From the NCBI GenBank assembly GCA_023055505.1, contig JALIRH010000143.1, forward strand, positions 434,001 to 498,000: a stretch of DNA of 64,000 nt, written 5' to 3'. Positions 1-9,679 of the stretch are shown piece by piece (the first letter of the stretch is position 1; each line of letters begins with the position of its first letter). Position numbers and translations under genes: made by a program. The notes below the pieces were generated by a model. That model was given only the letters and a program-made list of their open reading frames with translations. It was not told the origin of the DNA and did not search any database. This stretch comes from Callipepla californica brunnescens. Its lineage: Eukaryota; Chordata; Aves; Galliformes; Odontophoridae.

Positions 1-352
1 GGATGAGACCACGGAGGAGAAAAAGCATCCCTACAACTTTGATTTGCAACGCACGTCTTTCTTGTGTCAGTTGTACAGACGCCTACAAGTACTTCTGCTG
101 TAGAAGTGATCTCATCTGACCAACTCTGAAAAGAAAATCTGTGACCACAGCACCAGCACATTCCTCACAGGGACATGGCTGTTTCCTTCCGAGAAGGAAG
201 GCAGAGGCCTTCGTGGCAGACACAACCTCATGAAGTGTAGCTTACATCACTGACCTCAGGAAGCATTTCCCCCATTGCAAGACCTGTCACTGACTTTTGT
301 ACTCCTTGACCAGGTCCTCATGCCCACAGGTGCTGATACCCAGCAGTACCAA

Positions 353-1322
353 ATGCCCAACAGCAGCTCCATCAGCGAGTTCCTCCTGCTGGCGTTGACA
401 GACACGCGGCAGCCGCAGCTCCTGCACTTCTGGCTCTTCCTGGGCATCTCCCTGGCTGCCCTCCTGGGCCACGGCCTCAGCAGCACAGCCGCAGCCTGCG
501 ACCACGGCCTGCACACCCCCATGTACCTCTTTGTCCTCAACCTCGCCCTCCTCGACCTGGGCTGCATCTCCACCACTCTCTCCGAAGCCGTGGCCAATGC
601 CCTCTGGGACACCAGGGCCATCTCCTGCTTGGGATGTGCTGCACAGGTCTTCTTCTTTCTTTCTTTCTACTTCTTTCTTCGTCTCAGCAGAGTATTCCCT
701 TCTCACAGTCAAGTCCTATGACCGCTTTGTTGCCATCTGCAATCCCCTGCACTACGGGACCCTCCTGGGCAGCAGAGCTTGTGTCACCGTGGCAGCAGCT
801 GCCTGGGGCACTGGGTTTTTCTATTCCCTGCTGCACGCTGCCAATACATTTTCACTGCCACTCTGCCAAGGCAATCTTTTGAATCAATTCTTCAGTGAAA
901 TCCCCCAAATGTTAAAGCTCTCCTGCTCGCAGCCATACCTCAGGAAAGTTTGGCTTATTGTGGTTAGTGTCTCTTTGTATCTTGGGTGCTTTGTTTTCAT
1001 TGTGCTGTCCTACATGCAGATCTTCAGGGCAGTGCTGAGGATGCCCTCTGTGCTCGGCTGGCACAAAGCCTTCTCCACGTGCCTCCCTCACCTGGCCGTG
1101 GTCCCCCTCTTTGTCTACACTGCCACGTTTGCCTACCTGAAGCATCCTTCTATCTCTTCTCCATTCCTGGACCTCCTGGTGTCATTTCTGTACTTGGTGG
1201 TGCCTCCAGCAGTGAATCCTCTAATCTACAGCCTGAGGAACCAGGAGCTCAAGGTTGCAGTGAGCAATACGTACTTCTGCGCCCAAAGAATGCGCATCAG
1301 CCTAACAGGATCCCCATGGTAA
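353..1322 (+). pseudogene. Olfactory receptor pseudogene, OR14/gamma-c type, copy 1
   Basis: Seven-transmembrane odorant receptor of class A GPCR type, in birds part of the very large gamma-c (OR14-like) group. Start ATG at 353 gives MPNSSS with an N-glycosylation site, the usual OR N terminus; the stop is TAA 1320-1322. Hallmarks seen: PMYLFVLNLALLDLG in TM2, SYDRFVAICNPLHYGTL at the end of TM3, FSTCLPHLAVV at TM6 and NPLIYSLRN in TM7. The gene is broken in the TM3 coding part: a TTTC-rich tract at about 648-678 changes frame by +1, so 353-721 and the rest (open in the other frame to 1322) cannot be read together. Total length matches a normal OR of about 320 codons apart from this tract. 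The usually conserved Asn of TM1 is His here. Single coding exon as in other ORs; CCCACAG at 323-329 could be the acceptor of a 5' non-coding exon (inference). Confidence 0.92.
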
Positions 1323-1731
1323 TTCACTTGGTAAATCCCTTGTTTATATTTGCCTCCATTATTGTTTCCACTGCCACGACTTTGATTTAATAAGAAGTTT
1401 TCTTCTTGGCCTGCTACATATCGTTCATGTTTTGGCACACTCAACTCATGTACCTATAGATCAAGGCTCTCTGTTGATAAATACAATAAAGAAGCCAGCA
1501 GAAATTCATTTGTCTCCATTCCTTTGTTTTCCCACCTTCACTGAAACGGGGAGAGCAACTCACGTATGCAGGAGCAGTTCAGGGGCCAAGAGCCCAGCTG
1601 CACCATGGAGCAGCAGGCTCAGTGTTCACGGGGGGCTGCCCCTCACTGCCCCGTGGGCCTGTCCTCTCATCTGTGTTTGAAAACGGGCTGCTGCTTCCCA
1701 GGTCCAATGGCCACAGACGGCAGCAGGACAC
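1323..1731 (+). other. 3' flank of OR pseudogene 1 with poly(A) signal
   Basis: Non-coding sequence shared almost unchanged with the flanks of the other two receptor copies (22047-22449, 51269-51671). It contains an AATAAA at 1485-1490, a plausible polyadenylation signal for the ancestral receptor. No further gene seen. Confidence 0.7.
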
Positions 1732-2165
1732 TGTTGTGGTTTTGTGGTTTTGATGCCGGTATTCCACATCAGAACATCATGCAGGCCGTTAAGGAGTTAA
1801 TGCTGTGGGAGCAGGGGAGGGGCGGAGCTCCGCACCAGACACCAGGCCCACGCTTTTTGGTGGCGCGCTCTCCGGGCGGCTGTGAGGAGTTCAGCACGTG
1901 TAACGTAAACTCCCAGTTTTCTGGTTTGGAAATTTTGTCTCTCTCTCTCAATTGTTCAATTTTATTAGATTTAGTAAAGTTACCGTGCCTTCTCAGATCG
2001 TGCCGTTGTGTTTTTCTTTACAGACCCTTAATCCCCTCTGTTTTCCCCTCCCCCTGGAGCGTGAGGCTCTGCTTAGGCGGCCGCGCGGCAGTTTTTTTTC
2101 CCTCTCCCTTTCTTTTTCCCTTCTCGGTTCCCTCCTGGGTTACGGTCACGGGTAACACCGTGACA
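1732..2165 (+). mobile_element. ERV-L type LTR (subfamily A), solo, abutting the minisatellite
   Basis: 434 bp beginning TGTTGTGG and ending ACCGTGACA, the TG...CA ends of an LTR, and clearly homologous along its length to the two LTRs of the element at 9226-12783. It carries a strong splice-acceptor-like TTTTTCTTTACAG near its 3' third. No internal retroviral sequence follows: the 18-bp minisatellite starts at the base after the LTR end. The same LTR sits at the same place beside the other two receptor copies, so the insertion predates the duplication. Confidence 0.88.
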
Positions 2166-5004
2166 GGCCCCATTGAGTTCTATGGCCCCATTGATTCCTA
2201 TGGCCCCACTGATTCATATGGCCCCATTGATTCCTATGGTCCCATTGATCCCTATGGCCCCACTGAGTTCTATGGCCCCATTGATCGCTGTGGGCCCATT
2301 GATCCCTATGGCCCCATTGATCCCTATGGCCCCATTGATTCCTATCGCCCCATTGATCACTATGGCCCCACTGAGTTCTATGGCCAAATTGAGTTCTATG
2401 GCCCCATTGATTCCTATGGACACATTGATCCCTAAGGCCCCATTGATTCCTATGGCCCCATTGATTCCTATGGCCCCATTGATTCCTATGGTCACATTGA
2501 TCCCTATGGACCCTTGGGGTTCTATAGCCCCATCGAACCCCATGGCCCCATCGATACCTATGGCCGCATTGATCCCTATGGCCCCATTGATTCCTATGGC
2601 CCCATTGATCCCTATGGCCCCATTGAGTTCAATGGCCCCATTGATCCCTATGTCACCATCGATCCCTATGGCCCCATTGAGTTCTATGCCCCCATTGAGT
2701 TCTATGGCCCCATTGATTCCTATGGCCACATTAATTCCTATGGCCCCATTGATTCCTGTGGCCCCATTGATTCCTGTGGCCCCATTGATTGCTGTGGCAC
2801 CATTGATCGCTGTGGCACAATTGATCCCTATGGCCCCTTTGATTTTTATGGCCCCTTTGACTTCTATGGCCCCATTGAGTTCTATGGCCCAATTGATCCC
2901 TATGGCCCCATTGATCCCTATGGCCCTATTGATCCCTATGGCTCCATTCAGTTCTATGTCTCCATTGAGTTCTATGGCTCCATTGGTCCCTATGGCCCCT
3001 TTGATTCCTATGGCCTAATTGAGTTCTATGGCCATATTGAGTTCTAAGGCCACATTGATTCCTATGTTCCCATTGATCCCTACGGCCCCATTGAGTTCTA
3101 CGGCCCCATTGAGTTCTATAGCCCCATTGAACCCTATGTCCCCATTGATTCCTAAGGCCCCATTGATCCCTATGGCCCCATAGAGTTCTATGGCCCCATT
3201 GATCCCTATGGCCTTATTGATCCCTATGGCCCCATTGATTCCTAAGGCCCCATTGATTCCAATGGCCCCATTGATCCCTATGGCCCCATTGAGTTCTATG
3301 GCTCCATTGATTTCTATGGCCCTATTGATCCCTATGGCCCCATTGAGTTCTATGGCCCAATTGATCCCTAAAGCCCCACTGATTCCTATGGCCTTATTGA
3401 TTCCTATGGCCCCATTGATTCATTTGTTCCCATTGATATCTATGGCCCCATTGAGTTCTATGGCCCATTTGAGTTTTTTGGCCCCATTGATTCTTATGGC
3501 CCCATTGATTCCTATGGCCCCATTGATTTTTATGGTCCCATTGATCCCTATGGCCACATTGAGTTCTATGGCTCCATTGATTCCTATGGCCCCATAGATT
3601 CCTATGGTTCCATTTATCCCTCTGGCCCCATTGATCCCTATGGCCCCATTGATTCCTATGGCCACATTGATCCCTATGGCCCCATTGAGTTCTATGGCCC
3701 CATTGATCCCTATGGTCCCATTGATCCCTAAGGCCCCATAGAGTTCTATGGCCCCATTGATCACTATTGCCAAATTATCCCTATGGCCACATTAATCCCT
3801 ATGGTCCTATTGAGTTCTATGGCCACATTGGTCCCTATGGCCCCATTGATCCCTATGGCCCCATTGATCCCTATCGTCCCTTTGATTCCAATGGTCCCAT
3901 TGATCCCTCTGGCCCCATTGATTCCTATGGCCCCATTGATCCCTATGGCCCCATTGTGTTCTATGGCTCCATTGATTCCTAAGGCCCCATTGATTCCTAA
4001 GGCCCCGGTGATTCCTATGGCCCCATTGATTCCTATGGCCCCATTGATTCCTGTGGCTCCATTAAGTTCTATGACCCCATTGATTTCTATGGCCTCATTG
4101 ATTTCTATGGCCCCATTGAACCCTATGGCCCCATTGATTCCTATGGTCCCATCGATCCCTATCTCCCCATTGATCCCTATGGCCCCATTGATCCCTATGG
4201 CCCCATTGATTCCTATGGCTTCATTGATCCCTATGGCCCCATTGAGTTCTATGGCCCCATTGATTCCTATGGTCCCATCGATCCCTATGGCCCCATCGAT
4301 CCCTATGGCCCCACTGATCCCTATGGCCCCATTGATTCCTATGTCCCCACTGATCCCTATGGCCCCATTGATTCCTATGGCTTCATTGATCCCTATGGCC
4401 CCATTGAGTTCTATGGCCCCATTGATTCCTATGGTCCCATCAATCCCTATGGCCCCATCGATCCCTATGGCCCCACTGATCCCTATGGCCCCATTGATTC
4501 CTATGTCCCCACTGATCCCTATGGCGCCATTGATTCCTATGGCCCCATTGATTCATATGGTCACATTGATTCCTATGGTCCCATTGATTCCTATGGCCCC
4601 TTTGATTCCTATGGCCACATTGATTTCTATTGCCCTATCGATTCCCATGGCCCCATTGAGTTCTATGGCTCCATTGATTTTTATGGCCCCATCGATTCCT
4701 ATGGCCCCACTGATCCTTATGGCCTTATTGATTCCTATGGCCCCATTGATCCCTAAGGCCCCATTGATTCCTATGGCCCCATTGATTCCTATGGCCCCAT
4801 TGATCCCTATGGCCCCATTGCTTCTTGTGGCCCCGTTGATCCCTATGTCCCCTTTGAGTTCTATGGCCCCATTGATCCCTATGGCTCCATTGATTCTTAT
4901 TGCCCCATTGAGTTCTGTGGCCCCATTGATTCCTATGGCCCCATTGATTTTTATGGCCCCATTGATCCCTGTGGCCCCATTGATCCTTGTGGCGACATTG
5001 ATCC
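2166..5004 (+). repeat. 18-bp minisatellite array 1
   Basis: About 2.84 kb of tandem 18-bp units with consensus GGCCCCATTGATYCCTAT. Three main unit types recur: GATCCC, GATTCC and GAGTTC in the central six bases. Because 18 is a multiple of three, all frames read as periodic hexapeptides and long open frames appear on both strands; these are not taken as genes. Local higher-order structure is visible: a nine-unit block (162 bp) at about 4217-4378 repeats at 4379-4540. The array runs from an LTR end into the 3' tail of a minus-strand CR1. Confidence 0.97.
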
Positions 5005-6010
5005 ATATATTCGTAGATTCATGATGTTGGAAAGGACCTACAAGATCATCTAGTCCAACCATCCTCACACCACTATCCCTACCAACCAAGCTACTAAATC
5101 AAATCCCTCTGCACCTCATCTAAACGCTTCTTGAACAGCGCTAGGGACGGTGCCTCAACCCCCTCCCTAGGCAGGCCATTCCAGTGCCGGACTACTCTCT
5201 CAGAGAAAAAATTTTTCCTCAAGTCTAATCTAAATCTTCCCCGACACAAATTGTGGCCATTCCCTCTCATCCTGTCATTAGTTACCTGGGAGAAGAGTCC
5301 GACCTCCTCCTCCCCACAGCCTCCCTTCTGGAAGTTGTAGAGTGCAGTGAGGTCTCCTCTAAGCCTCCTTTTCTCCAGGCTAAACAATCCCAGCTCCCTC
5401 AGACGCTCCTTGTAAGACTTGTGCTCCAGACCCCTCACAGCTTTGTCGCCCTTCTCTGAACACGCTTTAGGGCCTCGATGTCTCTCTTGTAGTGAGGGGC
5501 CCAACACTGAACACAGTACTCGAGGTACAGGGGATGATCCCCTCCCTGCTCCTGCTGGCCACGCTGTTCCTAATCCAGGCCAGGATGCCGTTGGCCTTCT
5601 TGGCCACCTGGGCACACTGCCGGCTCACATCGGGCATCAACCAACACCCCCAGGTCCTTTTCCTCTATACACTCCTCAAGCCGTTCTGCCCCAAGCCTAT
5701 AGCATTGCATGGGGTTATTGTGGCCAAATACAGCACCCGGCACTTGGCCTTATTGAACCTCATTCCATTGAGCTCAGCCCAACTGTCCAGCCTATCCAGA
5801 TCCCGCTGAAGGGCCTCCCTGCCCTCAGGCACATCCACACATCCTCCCAACTCGGTGTCATCCGCAAACTTACTGAGGGTGCACTCAATCCCCTCATCCA
5901 GGTCATCAATAAAGAGATTAAACAGTATGGGCCCCAATACCGACCCTTGGGGGACACCACTCGTGACAGGACGCCAGCTGGACTTAACACCGTTCGCCAC
6001 CACGACACTA
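5005..6010 (-). mobile_element. CR1 LINE, 5'-truncated, 3' part of ORF2
   Basis: Minus strand encodes the C-terminal part of the CR1 ORF2 reverse transcriptase: [20 protein letters not shown], then the catalytic FADDTELGG, then [19 protein letters not shown], and further on [17 protein letters not shown] and [19 protein letters not shown] from the ORF2 end. Frames change in the middle, so the copy is dead. The 3' end with CR1-style degenerate octamers lies at about 5005-5030 and meets the minisatellite directly; the truncated 5' end falls at about 6010. Confidence 0.93.
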
Positions 6011-6400
6011 TAAACATATATATCTTTACACAAATATACAAATTTAGATTTTTTTTATATAAAGATATAAATTTATCTTTCTATATGAATACATAAATTT
6101 ATCTTTTGATGTAAATATATAAAAGTATACTTCTCAAAAGAGCTGTCAGTCTCCAGAACGTGTGGCCCGGGGAGGTGTTGCAGACACCGACCCCGGGGCT
6201 GTGAAGGAGTGTTTCGCCCTCGCGCTGAAGGTCACGGTTCAGTAGAACTGCTGGGGACGGCGTGACCTCGTAGGTTGGGTTCTCCGAACGCTGCTGCCAA
6301 TTGCCCAGCCCTCCAGTTTGGCGAGATCTCTCAGCAGGATGTCCTAAGGGAGTCAGGAGCTCACCCCAAATCCGTGCGATCCGCAAACCTGCTCAGTGTG
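6011..6400. other. AT-rich stretch and unassigned spacer
   Basis: 6011-6135 is very AT-rich with repeated ATATATAAATTTATC-like words; 6136-6400 is GC-richer single-copy-like sequence with no recognised gene. Duplicated at 38673-39061. Confidence 0.6.
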
Positions 6401-6944
6401 TGCCACGGTTTTATGATTTTGGGGCATTGGTATTCCACATCGTAACATCATGGAGTGCATGAAGAGTCAAAGAGTCAGGGCTCCAGCTCCGCGGATCATC
6501 AGTAGTTATGGGTGTACCTGTCCCAGAAGAGAACTCCATTCCCCAGAGCACTGTGCGATGCTTTGTATTTTTACGTATTTTCTGCTCAGAGGAAAAGATA
6601 TCAACTGCTCGTGTGTCACGGGATGCTCTCTTTCCTTTGGGATCACTCGGCAGTGGGTGCTCGCTGCCGTTCGCCTTCAGCGTTAGCGTAAGGCCTTCGG
6701 TTTATCAGACACTCTCTTGCTCATTTTATTTGATTCATTAGCCTCAATTCCAATTAGATCGTATTAGATTGTGTCATTTTGCTGCCTGAGATCCTATTTA
6801 GTGAATGAGCTTTCCTCCTCAGATCGTTGCCGCTGCTTTGTCCCTAGGCCCATCTCCCTTTTCCCTTTCCCCTTTCCTGGGCCGTGGGTCCCCCACACCA
6901 ATGGTCGTGGAACCGTGCCGACCCATTCCGGTAAACCGTTGACA
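6401..6944 (+). mobile_element. Solo LTR, ERV-L type subfamily B
   Basis: 544 bp starting TGCCACGG and ending CGTTGACA, aligning throughout with the 3' LTR at 62489-63063. It is flanked by GTGTG (6396-6400) and GCGTG (6945-6949), an imperfect 5-bp target duplication, which fits the 5-bp duplications of ERV-L type elements. No internal region remains, so it is a recombined solo LTR. Present at the same site in unit 2. Confidence 0.88.
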
Positions 6945-7465
6945 GCGTGCCTTCAGGTCCCGCACCCAGGTCAATTATGAAAGCATTACGAACCACTGGC
7001 CGTGAGATTTCTGTTCTCCCACGGCTAGCTGCCGTCGCAAGGCTGGCCCAGCTCCGTGCTTCGTTAGCGCCAGGGACTTGCTGGAGCAGATCATTGGAAG
7101 CCACGGTTACAGGTTGACAAAGAACTGTAATGGTGGCTGTGATGCTGAGAAATCCCTTCTTTGTCTCACGAAGCAGAAAGGCCATGCCCTGATCCCCGGA
7201 GCCATGGAGGGGAGATCCTGTCCCTCATGCTGGCACAGGGCGCTTCCTGGGGCATTGAGATGGAGGTTTGTGTGATGTCAAATGAGAGACAAGGGAACAG
7301 CAGCACTCTGCGTGGGGTGCAAGATATTGCGAGGCCCAAGTTCCACGTGGGCAATGTGTCTCATCATAGGATTTGGATGTGAGAAGGGCCCAGTCTGAAC
7401 AAGCACTCAATCACAATGGAACTTTGAACTTCAGATCTCTCAGGCCCAAGGTGGAGGGATGTATA
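6945..7465. other. Duplicated spacer, nothing recognised
   Basis: Single-copy-like sequence between the solo LTR and repeat R1, nearly identical to 39609-40129. Short open frames on both strands show no recognised domain. Confidence 0.5.
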
Positions 7466-7791
7466 GGAACTGCTGAATCACGGCCTGAACCACTGATGGA
7501 TCACCTGAGGCACTGAGTCAGCTGCAGGGGCACAACTGAGTGTGATTGGAAGGGGTGCAGTTTGACTCCACCTCTCCCAGACCCCATTGAAGGGCTGACC
7601 ACCACCGGAGGGGAAGGATCTCTGGTTGGAGATCCCTCCCTGGTGGAGTTATCGGCAAGCCTCAACCATCACCAAGGTGAGCCAATCTCTTCTGCTATTT
7701 GTTTGTATACCATCTACTTAAAGCCTACCGAAAATATACCACCTTTCGCACCATTTCCTTGAGTGCTTTCCTCGGGGTTATTTGACCTACA
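7466..7791 (+). repeat. Dispersed repeat R1, copy a
   Basis: About 326 bp starting GGAACTGCTGAATCACGG and ending near TTATTTGACCTACA. A diverged homologue lies 10 kb away at 17496-17837 in the same orientation, sharing long words such as CCTCTCCCAGACCCCATTG. Each unit therefore carries two copies. Probably an old interspersed element; no TG...CA ends, tail or coding capacity seen and no family name can be given. Confidence 0.7.
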
Positions 7792-9174
7792 GAGGTGGTT
7801 TGTTTTCCTGCTCCAGCAATTAATCGGACAGGCCTCGGTGCCCCGATCCTTTAAAAAAAACAACCCTCCAATCTTTCAAACTTTGCGTGGACCGCTCCTC
7901 ATCTTTCTGCATCACTTAGAGAAAAAGAAGAAGTCATTCTCTTTACGGGATTACTGTCGCCATATTAAGAATCCTTTCCATCTCACACGTGCGGAAGAGC
8001 TCCTTCACCTCCTTGAATACTTTGAGCCCTCCTTTTGATGCCTAATTAAGTTGTAATCAATCCTTTGCAGCATTGCATCTCCCACTTTGTCATCCTGTGA
8101 TGCATGAGGGCAGCTGAGCCTTATGGCTTTAGGTAAGCGAGAAACAGTTCTTGTCGTTAAGGGCACGCTTTTCTTTCCCACTTTGAAATGCCGTTTCTCA
8201 GTCCTTAAAAGCATTCCCTTCTTCACCGACCGTGGCTTGTGAAGAAGGAAAGTCAGCTTTAGGATGTTTGGGATTTTGTTTTTAGGCCACACTGATCGAC
8301 TCGGCGCTTCTTAGGAATTACCCATTTATTACTTAGGCAGAAATTGACGACAGGAAAATGCTCAGCGGGAATGCCAGGTTTGGCACACCCGGATCAGAAA
8401 TCCCAAAACCTGCACGATTTCTGACTTCTTCGTGTTTGATGCACCGTTACCTCTGCCAAACGAAGGCAAGATGCTGAGTTATGAGACGATGGTAAATGTG
8501 ACATGCCAGGAACGCGTTACAAAGAGAACAGTTCCGTGGTAAAACAGTGAAGGAAGGATAACCACGCAATGGCCCCAACATCTTGTTTGTTGGAACTGCT
8601 GCTCCGTTGAGCTGCCATGTGCCTATTTTGAAGGCATGTGGTTTGGCTAATATTTCACAATTGCACATATTTTTTTTTCATGTTATCCTGTATAGGATGT
8701 ATACGTTGTCTGCATGCATATGCAGGACATCCCAGAATACACAGCTGCTGTGTCGCAACAGCTCAGTGCTCTCTGCTGCTGACCAACAGTGCTTTATCAC
8801 TGCGCTCTCCTACGTACACACAGTGATATAAAATACCTAACGCCACACAAGAAACACCAGCTTTTTCACAAGTGTTTACCGCACAGAAAAAAGAAAAAAA
8901 CAAAAATAAATGCATGCCAGCAGTGAACGCTCACAATGGCAAGCTGAACTGTTCGTCATCCCTTGGTCTGCACCTCAGGCGGATTCTCCTGGAGTTGCGT
9001 CTGAGTGCTTTTGAAGACCGGCATGCCTTTGCAGACAAGCTGAGGTACGGCTGTAAGGCCTGTGGGAAGAGGAGCTGGGAGCAATAGGTGCTCTCTAGGG
9101 GACAAGGGGAGGGCCGGGGTTCATCACCCTAGCCAGCACCGGGGCAGCCAGGGGCACCGGAGCAGCCACAGGGG
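7792..9174. other. Duplicated spacer, nothing recognised
   Basis: Non-coding sequence matching 40456-41837 in unit 2 with scattered substitutions. It contains an A-rich tract near 8886-8911 and no open frame with a recognisable domain. Confidence 0.5.
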
Positions 9175-9225
9175 CCCATCCCTAGCGCTGTCCAAGAAGC
9201 GTTTAGATGAGGTGCTAAGGGATTG
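9175..9225 (+). mobile_element. CR1 3' end, left part (split by ERV insertion)
   Basis: CCCATCCCTAGCGCTGTCCAAGAAG and following bases encode the SLALSKKRLDEVL-like end of CR1 ORF2. It continues at 12789 after the ERV. The final GATTG (9221-9225) is the left copy of the ERV target duplication. Confidence 0.82.
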
Positions 9226-9655
9226 TGTTGTGGTTTTGTGGTTTTGATGCCGGTATTCCACATCAGAACATCATGCAGGCCGTTAAGGAGTTAATGCTGT
9301 GGGAGCAGGGGAGGGGCGGAGCTCCGCACCGGACGGGAGGCCCGCGCTTTTTGTGGCGCGCGCGGTCGGGGCTGCCGTGAGGAGTTCAGCACGTGTAAAG
9401 TAAGCTCCCAGTTTTCTGGTTTGGAAATTTTGTCTCTCTCTCTCAATTGTTCAATTCTATTAGATTTAGTAAAGTTACCGTTCCTTCTCAGATCGTGCCG
9501 TTGTGTTTTTCTTTACAGACCCTCTATTCGCTCTGTTTTCCCCTCCCCCCGGAGCGTGCGGCTCTGCTGAGGCGGCCGCGCGGCCACTGACGGGACAGTT
9601 TTTTTTTCCCTTCTCGGTTCCCCCTTGGGTTACTGTCATAGATAACACCGTGACA
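9226..9655 (+). repeat. 5' LTR of E1
   Basis: Begins TGTTGTGG and ends ACCGTGACA. It contains a short TCTCTCTCTC run and an acceptor-like TTTTTCTTTACAG ending near 9518. Essentially identical to the 3' copy. Confidence 0.95.
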
Positions 9656-9661
9656 CATTAT

Positions 9662-9679
9662 TGGTGGAGAATGCGGGCA
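9662..9679 (+). promoter_or_regulatory. Primer binding site, tRNA-Ala type
   Basis: TGGTGGAGAATGCGGGCA lies 6 bases after the LTR, begins with the TGG that pairs with a tRNA CCA end, and matches what I recall of the 3' end of a vertebrate tRNA-Ala(AGC) isodecoder. The ATG inside it (9671) is the first ATG of gag. Confidence 0.65.

Noticed and set aside
275..352. Receptor start upstream of 353
   Set aside because: No in-frame ATG with receptor-like residues upstream; MPNSSS at 353 matches the usual N terminus with its glycosylation site.
256..621. Minus-strand and alternate-frame open frames across the receptor pseudogenes
   Set aside because: Shadows of the GC-rich receptor coding sequence in other frames.
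2173..3018. Long open frames in the minisatellite (for example 281, 413, 456 and 301 codons on plus, 332 on minus)
   Set aside because: They arise because the unit is 18 bp and nearly stop-free in several frames on both strands; they encode only hexapeptide periods and have no consistent start or flanking gene structure.
2166..5004. CRISPR-like array
   Set aside because: Units are contiguous with no unique spacers, and the context is vertebrate with CR1 and ERVs.
9503..9670. Extension of E1 gag upstream into the LTR
   Set aside because: The frame is open but has no ATG there; the first ATG is 9671 and gives the leader the same length and sequon position as in E3.
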